Notes: generated by a model from the letters alone, not told the origin. A stretch of 64,000 bases of DNA from Acidobacteriota bacterium (GCA_016213785.1 JACQZQ010000100.1:1-64000); one strand, 5' to 3'. Counted from the stretch's first letter, positions 50,277-60,684 are shown. Made by a program: numbers and translations.

Positions 50277-52853
50277 ATGGAAAATACTAAAACTAATAAT
50301 ACTATTCAAGCCTTTTCACTTGGACGCTGGAAAAAACTTTCTCAAGCTTTTGCAGGATTATTTTTACTTGCAACAGCTTTTCCCCTGCCTATTTTACCAA
50401 ATTCTGTTACTCCAGCTTATAGCCAACAAGTAGAAGCAGGAACCTTAACAGTAGAGGTGTTTGATTCTAAAAAGAACCCAGTAGCAGGCATAAAAATCAA
50501 AATCTATGATAATCAAGGTCAACAGGTTGCCGAAAAAGTTACAGATGAAAAAGGACAAGCACTAATCCCTAACTTAAAAGGTGTATACACCCTAGAAACT
50601 TCATCAGAAAAATATGATACCCGTATTGAGGAAAACCTTGATATTGCTAATGGTGCTAAAGCAAGCGTTTCCATTGAGTTAATAGAAAAATTAGGCGTTG
50701 TAGTAGAAGTTCAAAGCCAGTCTAGTAATATTGTTGAAAGACAAGATCAACCTGCTGGAGAACTAAAATTAAAAGACCTTAAACAAATTCCTACAATGAC
50801 TAAAGAATTTGATGGCGCTATAGGCACAATACCTAATGTTATTCGCCCACCAGATGGTAAAGTTAGCATTAAAGGTTCGCGCGAGGATCAAAGCCTTTTA
50901 CTAATTAATGGAGTTGATGGAACAGACCCTAGTACAGGAGCACCTACTAAGAATATTCCTTTAGAATCTATTAGTAGTGTTAAAGTCTATACTAACCCCT
51001 ATCTTCCTGAATATGGACGTTTTACAGGTGGAGTAATTAAAGTAGAAACTAAACGAGGTGGTGATAAGTTTAAAGCTGATTTAACAGACTTTTTTCCTGA
51101 GCCTAGATTTAGAGGTGGAAAATTATTTGGTTTTGCTAATGTCTCTCCACGTCTTCATTTAGAAGGCCCAATCCTAAAAGATAAAGCCTTTTTTGCACAA
51201 GGTTTAGAATTTGATGTGGATAAAAAACCTGTTCGAGGTCTTCCTTCACCACTAAATGAAATTAAAAGACAAGTTTTTCGTAGTTTTACACAGTTAGACT
51301 TTATATTTAATCCAAACCATACTTTTACTGTTACTCTTAATGGTTCTTTAAGAAGGCTTCAACACGTAGGTCTAGATTTCTTTAACCCTCAAAAAGTCTC
51401 ACCAAACCAAAATGGTAATGACTTAACAATAGGTGGGGTTGATCGTATTACTCTTTCAAATGGTTCACTTCTAGAAACTTTCTTTCAATATAAACGAGTC
51501 CGCTCAGAAGTTTTTGGAAAAGGCGATGAAACAATGACTTTTACACCTCTTAGACGTGAGGGAAATTATTTTCATCGTGAAGATCGGGCTACAGAACGCT
51601 ATCAACTAGCTATTACTAATACCTTTGCCCCAATAGAAGTTGGCAAAGGAAAACATAGTGTTAAGGCTGGTATAGATTTAAGCTATGTAGATAATGAAGG
51701 TAACAGTAGGAATAGTGCTGTAGATATTACTCGTCTAGATGGGACAAGAAACCAACGTATTCAATATTTTACTGTAGGCTCATTAAATACTAATAACACT
51801 CAAGCTGCGGCCTTTATTCAAGACCAATGGCTAGTAAATAAAAGATTTAGCTTTGATTATGGAGTAAGATTTGAAGCTCAAAAAGCAACAGCAGGTGTTA
51901 GTGTAATGCCTCGTTTAGCCTCGGCTTACTCTTTTGATAGTAATGGCAATACAGTTCTTCGAGGCGCTGTTGGACTATTTTATGACAAAATACCACTAAA
52001 TGTTCTATCTTTTACTAATGCTCCTAATCAAACCGTTACAGATTTTGCTACCGATGGTATTACGCCTATAGGATCACCTAAGACTTTTCTTAATCTTATC
52101 GCCCCAAGACCAAATGGTAAGCCAAATCTAGGCAATGATTTTGCTGCTCCTCGTAACCTTACTTTTAATGTTGAATTAAACCAAAAAATCACTTCCAATG
52201 CTTTGCTAAAAGTTGCTTATTTACAAAGCCGCACAGATAACGATCTTTATATTTCACCAGTTACAGAAAATGGTATTAATGCAATCAAGCTATTTAATGA
52301 TGGAAGAAATCGTTATCGTTCTTTTGAAGTTACTACTAATGTACAGTTACCAAAATTTGGTGGAGAGACTAAAAATGATATTTCATTCTCCTATATTCGT
52401 AGCCGTGCTCAAGGCGAGCTAAATGATTTTAATACTTATTTTGGTGATTTTCCTGATCCAATTATTCGCCCTAATCAGTTTGGTCGCGTCTCATCAGATG
52501 CACCTAACCGGTTTTTAACAAGAGGTACTTTTAGTCTTCCTTATAGATTTACAGTTGTACCTTTATTAGATATTCATACAGGATTTCCTTACTCTATCAG
52601 AGATGAAAAACAAAACTTTGTTGGGCAACGCAATAGCGCCCGGTTTCCACGTTTTGCTTCTTTAGATATGGCTATTAGCAAAGATATAAAGGTACGTGAC
52701 AAGTATAACGCTCAATTTACAATTAATTTGTTTAATGTTACTAGTCACTTTAACCCTAGGAATGTTAAAGCTAATATTGCTGACCCTGAGTTTGGAGTAT
52801 TTTTTGCTAACTACCGTCGTTTCTATCGTTTAGATTTTTCTTTTAGTTGGTAA
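50277..52853 (+). CDS. TonB-dependent receptor with carboxypeptidase-regulatory-like N-terminal domain
   Basis: Signal region, GTLTVEVFDSKKNPVAGIKIKIYDNQGQ, plug-like VSIKGSREDQSLLLINGVDGTDP...GRFTGGVIKVETKRGGDKF, beta-barrel C-terminus ending in aromatic residue. Confidence 0.85.
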   Translation: MENTKTNNTIQAFSLGRWKKLSQAFAGLFLLATAFPLPILPNSVTPAYSQQVEAGTLTVEVFDSKKNPVAGIKIKIYDNQGQQVAEKVTDEKGQALIPNLKGVYTLETSSEKYDTRIEENLDIANGAKASVSIELIEKLGVVVEVQSQSSNIVERQDQPAGELKLKDLKQIPTMTKEFDGAIGTIPNVIRPPDGKVSIKGSREDQSLLLINGVDGTDPSTGAPTKNIPLESISSVKVYTNPYLPEYGRFTGGVIKVETKRGGDKFKADLTDFFPEPRFRGGKLFGFANVSPRLHLEGPILKDKAFFAQGLEFDVDKKPVRGLPSPLNEIKRQVFRSFTQLDFIFNPNHTFTVTLNGSLRRLQHVGLDFFNPQKVSPNQNGNDLTIGGVDRITLSNGSLLETFFQYKRVRSEVFGKGDETMTFTPLRREGNYFHREDRATERYQLAITNTFAPIEVGKGKHSVKAGIDLSYVDNEGNSRNSAVDITRLDGTRNQRIQYFTVGSLNTNNTQAAAFIQDQWLVNKRFSFDYGVRFEAQKATAGVSVMPRLASAYSFDSNGNTVLRGAVGLFYDKIPLNVLSFTNAPNQTVTDFATDGITPIGSPKTFLNLIAPRPNGKPNLGNDFAAPRNLTFNVELNQKITSNALLKVAYLQSRTDNDLYISPVTENGINAIKLFNDGRNRYRSFEVTTNVQLPKFGGETKNDISFSYIRSRAQGELNDFNTYFGDFPDPIIRPNQFGRVSSDAPNRFLTRGTFSLPYRFTVVPLLDIHTGFPYSIRDEKQNFVGQRNSARFPRFASLDMAISKDIKVRDKYNAQFTINLFNVTSHFNPRNVKANIADPEFGVFFANYRRFYRLDFSFSW

Positions 52854-53019
52854 AGAGTAAAATTATTTATATTATTTGTTGGGTGTATTAGCCAATGGCT
52901 ATTGCACCTAGTTTTATTTTATCGTTAAAATTGCGCTTAAGTACTGCTAATAAATTTAATATTAATCAATAAAATAGGCGCTTAAAAACTTGTTTAGTGT
53001 TGTTAAGGAGGTTTTGCTG

Positions 53020-53886
53020 GTGAAAATTATCGTTGCAAAAACAGCAGGGTTTTGTTGGGGAGTTAGTCGGGCAATTGATTTAGTAATGAAGGCTGCTAAT
53101 GAAGGGCATAGTCCAATTTATACAGATGGAGCATTAATTCATAATCCCCAAGTACTAAAAGTTTTAGAGGAAAGCGAAATTCATGTGTCTTCTAACATAG
53201 ATAATGTTTCTGAAGGAACTATTGCTATTCGTGCTCATGGAATTACCCCTGAGCGACGAACCCACTTAAAAGAAAAAGGCTTAAAAATAGTTGATGCTAC
53301 TTGCCCTCACGTAGGGGGTATTCAAGGCATAGTAAAAAAACATACTCATGAAGGCTATAGTATTGTAATTGTTGGTGAAAGAGGCCATCCAGAAGTAATA
53401 GGTTTACTAGGTTTTACTCAAGGACGAGGTTATTTAATTGATGTAGATGAAGATATTGAGCGTATGCCAGAACTCCCTCCAAACAAAGTTTGTATTGTTG
53501 CTCAAAGTACTCAAAGCCGCGCAAGACTCCATGAAGTGACAGAAAAAGTTAGACAAATCTATCCTAATGCACTAATGTTTGATACTCTTTGCGATGTTAC
53601 AGCCGATCGTCAAGATGAAATTCTAGAAATGGCTAAAGAAGTTGATTTAATGATTGTAGTTGGTGGAAAAAATAGCGGTAATACCCAACGTATGGCAGAA
53701 CTTTCCCGTGAAGCAGGTGTACGTACTTTTCATATTGAAACAGAGGATGAAATTTCTGCTTCAGATGTAGAAGGAAGCCAACTTATAGGGCTTACTGCTG
53801 GAGCATCAACTCCTGATTGGATGATTAAACGCGTTTATCAAAAATTAGAAAATATTGCTCAAAATTTAATTCCTGTTACAGTCTAA
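53020..53886 (+). CDS. ispH: 4-hydroxy-3-methylbut-2-enyl diphosphate reductase
   Basis: AKTAGFCWGVSRAID, DGALIHNPQV, DATCPHV, DTLCDVTADRQ, VVGGKNSGNTQRM, GLTAGASTPDW; GTG start 53020 after aaggagg. Confidence 0.94.
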   Translation: MKIIVAKTAGFCWGVSRAIDLVMKAANEGHSPIYTDGALIHNPQVLKVLEESEIHVSSNIDNVSEGTIAIRAHGITPERRTHLKEKGLKIVDATCPHVGGIQGIVKKHTHEGYSIVIVGERGHPEVIGLLGFTQGRGYLIDVDEDIERMPELPPNKVCIVAQSTQSRARLHEVTEKVRQIYPNALMFDTLCDVTADRQDEILEMAKEVDLMIVVGGKNSGNTQRMAELSREAGVRTFHIETEDEISASDVEGSQLIGLTAGASTPDWMIKRVYQKLENIAQNLIPVTV

Positions 53887-53893
53887 TAGCCTA

Positions 53894-54781
53894 ATGCCAA
53901 GTGTTAAAGCTTCTGGAAAACTAGAGTCTAAACAGTGGTCAAAAGCAACAGCTTTTAACCACTGTGAAAAAATTGCTTTAGGCCATTATGAAAACTTTCC
54001 TGTAGGTTCTGTTTTAATTCCTCGCGCTCAGCGCCCTCATTTTTATAGTATTTATGCTTTTGCTCGTGGTGCTGATGATTTTGCTGATGAAGGTGATCTT
54101 TCTAGAGAAGAACGTATAAAACTGCTAAATGAATGGCGAGATATGTTAGTAGAGTGTCAAAAAAATTCCATTAACCACCCTGTTTTTATTGCCTTAGCAG
54201 AGACTATTAAAATTCATAAATTACCAGTACAACTTTTTCATGACCTAATAGATGCTTTTACTTTAGATGTAAAACGCTCTCGCCATGCTAGTTTCGCCGA
54301 TTTATTAGATTATAGCCGTTGTTCTGCTAATCCTGTTGGAAGATTGATCTTACTACTTTTTGGGTATAAAGATGAGTATTTACATCAAATGTCAGATAAA
54401 ATCTGTACTGCGCTACAATTAACAAATTTTTGGCAAGATATTTTAGTAGATCTTGCTAAAGACCGTATTTATATACCTCAAGAAGAACAAAAAAAATTTG
54501 GTTATAGTGAAATTGACTTAAGAGCTAGTCTTTATTGTGATAGTTATATTAGGATGATGACATCCTTAGCTGATCGTACTGAGTATATGTTTTTAGAGGG
54601 TAAACCATTATGTAATGTTGTAAGGGGAAGACTTGCAATAGAGCTTAAAGCTGTTTGGCTAGGCGGAACAAGCTTACTTAATGCTCTAAGAGAACAGAAA
54701 TTTAATATTTTTGATAATCGACCAACAATAAAAACACCAGAAAAAATAAAAATTCTACTTAAAACGTTTTTATCTTTCTAA
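53894..54781 (+). CDS. hpnC: squalene synthase-family HpnC
   Basis: GHYENFPVGSVLIPRAQRPHFYSIYAFARGADDFADEG, LTNFWQDILVDLAKDRIYIP; first in HpnC-D-E order. Confidence 0.87.
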   Translation: MPSVKASGKLESKQWSKATAFNHCEKIALGHYENFPVGSVLIPRAQRPHFYSIYAFARGADDFADEGDLSREERIKLLNEWRDMLVECQKNSINHPVFIALAETIKIHKLPVQLFHDLIDAFTLDVKRSRHASFADLLDYSRCSANPVGRLILLLFGYKDEYLHQMSDKICTALQLTNFWQDILVDLAKDRIYIPQEEQKKFGYSEIDLRASLYCDSYIRMMTSLADRTEYMFLEGKPLCNVVRGRLAIELKAVWLGGTSLLNALREQKFNIFDNRPTIKTPEKIKILLKTFLSF

Positions 54782-54814
54782 GTTTTGTAATAAACCTTTC
54801 TAGTACAAGAATTT

Positions 54815-55675
54815 ATGTCTAATACGACTATTGAGCGTGCTTCACAACCAGCAGAATTAATAACACGCCAATCAAAAACTAATTTTTATTACTCTTTTTT
54901 ATTTTTGCCAAAATTAAAACGACAAGCAATAGAAACCGTCTATGCTTTTTGTCGGCTTGTAGATGATATTGTAGATGGTGACTTAAAAGTTAATGATGCT
55001 CATAGTGAGTTAAGACTCTGGAGAACAGAGATAAAAGAGTGTTTTAATGGAAACCCTACCACTAACTTAGGTAAATCTCTGCAAGAAGTGATTCAGTATT
55101 TTCCTATTAAACAACAGTATTTTCAAGACTTAATTACAGGCATGGAAATGGACTTAAACAAATGTCGCTATAATAATTTTGAAGAATTAGAAAATTATTG
55201 TTATCACGTTGCTGGTGTAATTGGTCTAATGTGCATTGAAATTTTTGGTTATAAAGAAAATAGCACCAAAGAGTATGCTATAAATCTAGGTAAAGCCCTA
55301 CAACTTGTTAATATAGCAAGAGACTTAAAAGAAGATCTAACCCGTTCTAGGGTTTATTTACCTAAGGATGAAATGTTAAGGTTTGGTTATTCTGAGCAAG
55401 ATTTATTAAGCTCTACTTATAATGATAAGTTTATAGCTTTAATGTTAAACCATTGTGATCGCGCTCAAGGTTTTTTTCAAAAAGCACAAAATAGTTTAAG
55501 CCCAAATGATCGTAAAACAATGTTTGCTGCTGAAATTATGGGAGCAATTTATCATAAAGTTTTAGATAAGATTATTGCTCAAAAATATAATGTCTTTGAT
55601 AACCGTATTAGACTAAGCAATTTAGAAAAGGCTTTTGTATCCATAGGTGCTTGGGCAAAAAGTAGATATTTTTAG
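54815..55675 (+). CDS. hpnD: presqualene diphosphate synthase HpnD
   Basis: SKTNFYYSFLFLPKLKRQAIETVYAFCRLVDDIVDG, LVNIARDLKEDLTRSRVYLP. Confidence 0.88.
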   Translation: MSNTTIERASQPAELITRQSKTNFYYSFLFLPKLKRQAIETVYAFCRLVDDIVDGDLKVNDAHSELRLWRTEIKECFNGNPTTNLGKSLQEVIQYFPIKQQYFQDLITGMEMDLNKCRYNNFEELENYCYHVAGVIGLMCIEIFGYKENSTKEYAINLGKALQLVNIARDLKEDLTRSRVYLPKDEMLRFGYSEQDLLSSTYNDKFIALMLNHCDRAQGFFQKAQNSLSPNDRKTMFAAEIMGAIYHKVLDKIIAQKYNVFDNRIRLSNLEKAFVSIGAWAKSRYF

Positions 55676-55705
55676 AAAAATACTTAAGCCTTATAGGTAG
55701 TTTAA

Positions 55706-57034
55706 ATGAAAGAAGTATTAATTGTTGGTGGTGGGCTTGCTGGTTTAGCTTCAGGAGTAGCATTAGCCGAAGCTGGTTATAGAGTTCAAGTATTAGAAAG
55801 ACGCTCATTCTTAGGCGGACGAGCCTATTCTTTTATTGATAAAGCCTCTGGAGATATAGTTGATAATGGTCAACATCTAATGATGGGCTGTTATAGAGAG
55901 ACATTTAAGTTTTTTTCCAAATTAGGTACATTAGATAAATTACGTTTTCAAAACCAAGCAAGAGTTGATTTTCTAGATGAACACTTAGGACAAACTACTT
56001 TGCTTTGCCCATCTTGGCCTGCCCCTCTACATCTGCTTGGAGGGTTATTTAAGTTAAAAGGAATAGGTTTAATAGATAAATTACGTGCTCTTTTAATTGG
56101 AGGGGCACTGCAAACAAAACAAATAACAAAGAAATTTGGACATTTAACAGTAGATGAATGGTTAAATAAATGTAAGCAATCTAAAGAGATGCGAGAAAGA
56201 TTTTGGGATCCTTTTTCTATTGCCACACTTAATGAGGATCCTAAAATTGCTCCTGCTACTTTACTTGTAAGAGTCTTACAACAAGCTTTTGCTGGTACTA
56301 AAGAAGATTCTACTATGGTAACAGCTAAAGTAGGATTAAGTGAGCTTTATACAGAAGAATCTCGTAAATTTATTGAATCAAGAGGCGGGAAAGTCCTTTT
56401 TAAGTCTTCTGTAACAGGGTTTGATATTACAGATAATACTTGTCAAGGAGTAATACTTAAAACTGGTGAAACTCTTAAAGCAGATTTTTATATCAGTGCA
56501 GTCCCTTATTTTGCATTAAATCCCTTACTACCTAAAAAATTGTTTGAAACAGAATATTTTAGACAATGGAAAAACTTAAAATCATCCCCAATAATTTCTA
56601 TTTATCTTTGGTTTGATCGGCCAATTACAGAACTTGGTTTTGCAGGAATGCTTGGAACTAGGTTGCAATGGCTTTTTAATAAAGACGTATTATTTACTCG
56701 CGCTTATCATAAAGGACAATTACTTACTTTTGTAATAAGTGCTGCTTATGGGTTTACTAGTTTTTCTAAGGAAAAATTAGTTGAAATTGCATTAGAGGAT
56801 CTTAGGAAAGTAATACCTAAATCTAAAGAGGCAAAACTATTGCAATCTTTAGTAATTAAGGAGCAAAATGCTACATTTTCAGCCTCTTTACTTACTGAAT
56901 CGGTTAGGCCAGAAAATACTACGCCAATAAAGAACTTCTTTTTAGCTGGAGATTGGACAAATACAGGTCTTCCTGCAACAATTGAAGGCGCGGTTTTAAG
57001 TGGACATCGTTGTGCTCAAGAAATAATTAAATAA
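55706..57034 (+). CDS. hpnE: hydroxysqualene dehydroxylase-type FAD protein HpnE
   Basis: VLIVGGGLAGLASGVALAEAGYRVQVLERRSFLGGRAYSF; NFFLAGDWTNTGLPATIEGAVLSGHRCAQEI. Confidence 0.9.
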   Translation: MKEVLIVGGGLAGLASGVALAEAGYRVQVLERRSFLGGRAYSFIDKASGDIVDNGQHLMMGCYRETFKFFSKLGTLDKLRFQNQARVDFLDEHLGQTTLLCPSWPAPLHLLGGLFKLKGIGLIDKLRALLIGGALQTKQITKKFGHLTVDEWLNKCKQSKEMRERFWDPFSIATLNEDPKIAPATLLVRVLQQAFAGTKEDSTMVTAKVGLSELYTEESRKFIESRGGKVLFKSSVTGFDITDNTCQGVILKTGETLKADFYISAVPYFALNPLLPKKLFETEYFRQWKNLKSSPIISIYLWFDRPITELGFAGMLGTRLQWLFNKDVLFTRAYHKGQLLTFVISAAYGFTSFSKEKLVEIALEDLRKVIPKSKEAKLLQSLVIKEQNATFSASLLTESVRPENTTPIKNFFLAGDWTNTGLPATIEGAVLSGHRCAQEIIK

Positions 57035-57144
57035 GTTTTAAGCTAGCCAGTCTATTTTTATTGGGCTATTATATAGAGTGTTTTTTTCCTACTAGCATAA
57101 GCCTTTAGTACCATTTACAAACATTATAAGAATGGGAGCTTTTA

Positions 57145-58785
57145 ATGGCAAAAAAAATTGTTTTTGAAAATGTCCCTCTAAATAAAACCATCCCAAATTT
57201 ATTAGAAATACTAGATCCTATTTCCACCGTACAATGGATTTTTATGCTAACAGATCCAAATACTCAACAATTTACTGGTAAAGCTTATGTTGAGCTATGG
57301 AGCGATACAGAAGCAGAAATAGTTGTTGATAAATGGCATAACCAACTTTGGGATGAAAATACTATAGAAGTTAAAATACTTAGTGATAGTGAGCCTTCGC
57401 CTGAAAAAGAAGAAGATAAAGATAAAATCCTTAATGCCCCTGTCAGTTATATTTATTCAGTAATTCGTTTTCAAGTTACTGCTCCACCCCAAGCTATTAT
57501 TTTTGTAGATGATTTTCCAAAAGTAGAAGTAGATGAAATGGGTAATGGTGTTGTACGCTCGCTTTTGCCTGGTAAATATAACATTAAAGTAGGTTTTGGA
57601 GACTACCTTTTAGCAGAAGAAAATATTACTGTAAATTGTGAAGAAGAAGCTCCTCGTATGAAAGTAACTATGGATTCATCTGTTACTCAAGCTATGGGGG
57701 CAGTTTCTTCAGGTTTAGAGTCTACTTATTCAACAATTGAAATGATATCTGCTAGCGGAGGGCCTGTAACTACTAATACTAGAGCCACTCCTTTAGTACC
57801 ATTAAGTAGTACTAATACTACATCTACTAAAGCAGCCACAAAAGTAGCTCCTGTTGTTAATTCTGCTCAATTTACAACATTATCTCTTAATGTAGTTGAA
57901 GAAAAAGAAGTAAAAACTATTGGTACAAAAGCTAAACCAGCTAGCAGTAAAACTTGGATAGTATTAGCTGTTTTGGTTATAACTGTTGTTGTTGCTAGTT
58001 TAATTATTAGACAAGCCATTACTAAAAATACTACTTCTACCCCCGGTGATGGAACAGATAAAGAGCCTGTGGTAAAAGAAGTCCTACCACCAACACCCCA
58101 AGGAATGGTTTATATCCCTGGAGGTAAAATCATTATAGGGCGTAATAATACAGATGATGAATACCAAAAACCTGTTCATGAAGAAGTTATTCAAAAAGGT
58201 TATTTTTTAGATAAAACAGAAGTAACAAATGAAGACTATTATCAATATGTGCAGGATACTAGGAAAAAACCTCCTAAGAATTGGGGTGGTGAAAGACCAC
58301 CTAGCGAAATTCTACAAATGCCTGTTACTACAGTAAATTGGAATGATTCTTTGGCTTATTGTCAATGGCGTGGTACACGCAAAGGTTTAGTAACACGTCT
58401 TCCAACTGAGACAGAATGGGAACATGCTGCTAGAGGAGAAAAAAATTATGTTTATCCTTGGGGTAATGATTGGCTAGAAGGATATGCTAATGCTAATAGC
58501 CCTAAAGGTAAGATTGCACCTGTTGGTTCTAACCCTAAAGATACTAGCCCTTATGGGTTAGTTGATATGGCAGGAAATGTTCGTGAATGGACAATGAATG
58601 ATTTTAGTCTCTATAGCGGAAGTAAAGGCAAAGCTGAACCAGGAACAAAAGCCGCTCGTGGAGGTGCATTTAGCGATCCAAAAGATGTTGCTACTAACAC
58701 TTTTCGTAGCTTTTTGCCTCCTAATAACGATGATTTAGATCGTACCGGCTTTAGATGTTTATGCGAATTACCAGAACAGAAATAA
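57145..58785 (+). CDS. RRM-like N-terminus - PEGA-like - TM - FGE-sulfatase domain protein
   Basis: KKIVFENVPLN...TGKAYVELWSDTEAEIVVDKWHNQ (RNP2/RNP1-like); PPQAIIFVDDFPKVEVDEMGNGVVRSLLPGKYNIKVGFGDY; TM WIVLAVLVITVVVASLII; GMVYIPGGKIIIGRNN...RLPTETEWEHAARG...GNVREWT...TGFRCL. Confidence 0.7.
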   Translation: MAKKIVFENVPLNKTIPNLLEILDPISTVQWIFMLTDPNTQQFTGKAYVELWSDTEAEIVVDKWHNQLWDENTIEVKILSDSEPSPEKEEDKDKILNAPVSYIYSVIRFQVTAPPQAIIFVDDFPKVEVDEMGNGVVRSLLPGKYNIKVGFGDYLLAEENITVNCEEEAPRMKVTMDSSVTQAMGAVSSGLESTYSTIEMISASGGPVTTNTRATPLVPLSSTNTTSTKAATKVAPVVNSAQFTTLSLNVVEEKEVKTIGTKAKPASSKTWIVLAVLVITVVVASLIIRQAITKNTTSTPGDGTDKEPVVKEVLPPTPQGMVYIPGGKIIIGRNNTDDEYQKPVHEEVIQKGYFLDKTEVTNEDYYQYVQDTRKKPPKNWGGERPPSEILQMPVTTVNWNDSLAYCQWRGTRKGLVTRLPTETEWEHAARGEKNYVYPWGNDWLEGYANANSPKGKIAPVGSNPKDTSPYGLVDMAGNVREWTMNDFSLYSGSKGKAEPGTKAARGGAFSDPKDVATNTFRSFLPPNNDDLDRTGFRCLCELPEQK

Positions 58786-58801
58786 CTATTTTATTTTCAA
58801 G

Positions 58802-58842
58802 TAGAAAGAATTAGTTAAATTACACTTAACTAATTCTTTCTA
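58802..58842. terminator. 17-bp hairpin between convergent genes
   Basis: tagaaagaattagttaa-attacac-ttaactaattctttcta. Confidence 0.7.
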
Positions 58843-58874
58843 TTTTAAGTATTATTTATGTAAAGATAAATTGG

Positions 58875-59840
58875 TTATCCATTATTTACTTTAGCTGACC
58901 AGGTTTGACTAATTTGCTCACCTTCAACATTAAAAATAGCCCCTTGCCAACTTACTAGCTTTTGTTCAGAAAAAACAAAATCCACTCTTCCTACATTAAT
59001 TCCCCCAAAACCTACTTGGAAAATCAACGTTTCTTTCCCATTACCATGTTTAATTACTTCAGGTTCTTTCATAAAAGTATGAGTGTGGCCGCCAACAATA
59101 AAATCAATATCAGGAATAGTTTTAGCTATGTTTACATCAGAAGGTCTATCAGGTTCATTTTCATAGCGATAACCTAAATGAGAAAGAGCTATTACTAGAT
59201 CTACTTTATGAACATCCCTAAGCTCTTTTACAGCTTTTTTAGCAGGCTCAATTGGGTTTTCCCAGCTAACACCAATATGCTTATCTTTTGTTACTAGCCC
59301 ATCAAAGTTTATGCCTAAGCCTAAAAGACCAATTTTTATTCCTGATAAATTACGTATTACATAAGGTTTAACAAAATTTTTTAAAGGAGAATTTTCTACA
59401 TTATAGTTGACCGATACAATATCAAATTTTGCATGTTCTAATGCTTTAACTAAACTTTCTACCCCATCATCAAAGTCATGATTACCTAAAGTAATAACAT
59501 CATAACCTATTGCAGACATTGATTTTATTTCTAGCTCACCATGATAGAAATTAAAGTAGGGTGTGCCTTGAAAACTATCACCGCCATCAAGTAGTAGAGT
59601 ATTTGGATTTTCATTGCGAATCTGACGTACAAAAGTAGCACGCCGGGCTACACCTCCTAGACCTGCATTGCGAGTGCCTGGAGGAAAAGGCTCTATCTGA
59701 GAGTGGGTGTCATTAGTATGTAAAATTGTGATTTTAGTTGTGTTATTTTTAATTCCACTAACAGGATAGAAATTACTGCTACTAGCTAAAAAGGTACTAG
59801 CTAGAATAGTTTTAAGAAACTCTCTGCGTTCTATAGCCAT
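58875..59840 (-). CDS. 5'-nucleotidase N-terminal metallophosphatase half, Tat-type signal
   Basis: MAIERREFLKTILASTFLASS; TILHTNDTHSQIEPFPPG, DGGDSFQGTPYF, TLGNHDFDDG, VGGHTHTF. Confidence 0.88.
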   Translation of the reverse strand: MAIERREFLKTILASTFLASSSNFYPVSGIKNNTTKITILHTNDTHSQIEPFPPGTRNAGLGGVARRATFVRQIRNENPNTLLLDGGDSFQGTPYFNFYHGELEIKSMSAIGYDVITLGNHDFDDGVESLVKALEHAKFDIVSVNYNVENSPLKNFVKPYVIRNLSGIKIGLLGLGINFDGLVTKDKHIGVSWENPIEPAKKAVKELRDVHKVDLVIALSHLGYRYENEPDRPSDVNIAKTIPDIDFIVGGHTHTFMKEPEVIKHGNGKETLIFQVGFGGINVGRVDFVFSEQKLVSWQGAIFNVEGEQISQTWSAKVNNG

Positions 59841-59886
59841 AATTATTCTATCTCCAAAGATTTCAAGTAGTATAAGCTTAGATATG

Positions 59887-60684
59887 CTATTGAGCGTTAG
59901 TTAAACTAACTCTTGGTTTACTGGGTGCTACAATAGAGCGTTTTTCTGCTTGTTCTGTCTTAATGTGGTTAATAATTGCGTCTCTAAGCAGTAGATTACA
60001 GGTTTGATATTTTTGTCCGCGTCTTAAAATAGGATATTCTCCACCACCATTATAAAGGTAATCTGTTAAAGCTAGAGTATAAGTTGCATTGATATCAATG
60101 TCTTTTTCATTGATTTTAGCACTAACTAATTTTTTATCTTGATAGGTTAGTTGTGCTCCTGCTATTGCAGCACCAAAATCTTTAATACTTGGTGCCATAC
60201 TCTCAAAAAGCTCCATTAAGTCCTTTCCTGAAAGTTCTATTACCGCAACTTGATTATCAAATGGCATTAAACGGTAAATCGTTCCTAGCGTAATCTCACC
60301 TGCTGGAATTTCTGCTCTAATTCCTCCATTATTTTGAAAAGCAAGATCAATCGATTTACCCAATGCAAGACTAGCTTGCTTACGAATTATGTCTGTCATT
60401 AGCATTCCTAAGCGGCCTGCCCCTGCTCCTTCTTTGTTAATAGTTTCAGGGGCTTGACCAATAACTGTCTCCATCTGTTTTTTTATATCTACCGAATAAG
60501 GAGCTAACATTTCAGTTAAAGCTTTATCCTCAGCAATTGAACTGTCAATTTTATGTTGATTTATTTGGGTTTGATAAGTGGTAGTGGCAGATTTAGTCGC
60601 TTGTTGTGCATAAGTAGAGAAATTAAATAAAAGAATTAAGGCTAAGGAGTAAAATAGATAAAAACTTTTCCTATTTCCAGTCAT
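59887..60684 (-). CDS. 5'-nucleotidase C-terminal domain protein, Sec-type signal
   Basis: Signal MTGNRKSFYLFYSLALILLFNFSTYAQQ; DLAFQNNGGIRAEIPAGEITLGTIYRLMPFDNQVAVIELSGKDL, LTDYLYNGGGEYPIL. Confidence 0.88.
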   Translation of the reverse strand: MTGNRKSFYLFYSLALILLFNFSTYAQQATKSATTTYQTQINQHKIDSSIAEDKALTEMLAPYSVDIKKQMETVIGQAPETINKEGAGAGRLGMLMTDIIRKQASLALGKSIDLAFQNNGGIRAEIPAGEITLGTIYRLMPFDNQVAVIELSGKDLMELFESMAPSIKDFGAAIAGAQLTYQDKKLVSAKINEKDIDINATYTLALTDYLYNGGGEYPILRRGQKYQTCNLLLRDAIINHIKTEQAEKRSIVAPSKPRVSLTNAQ

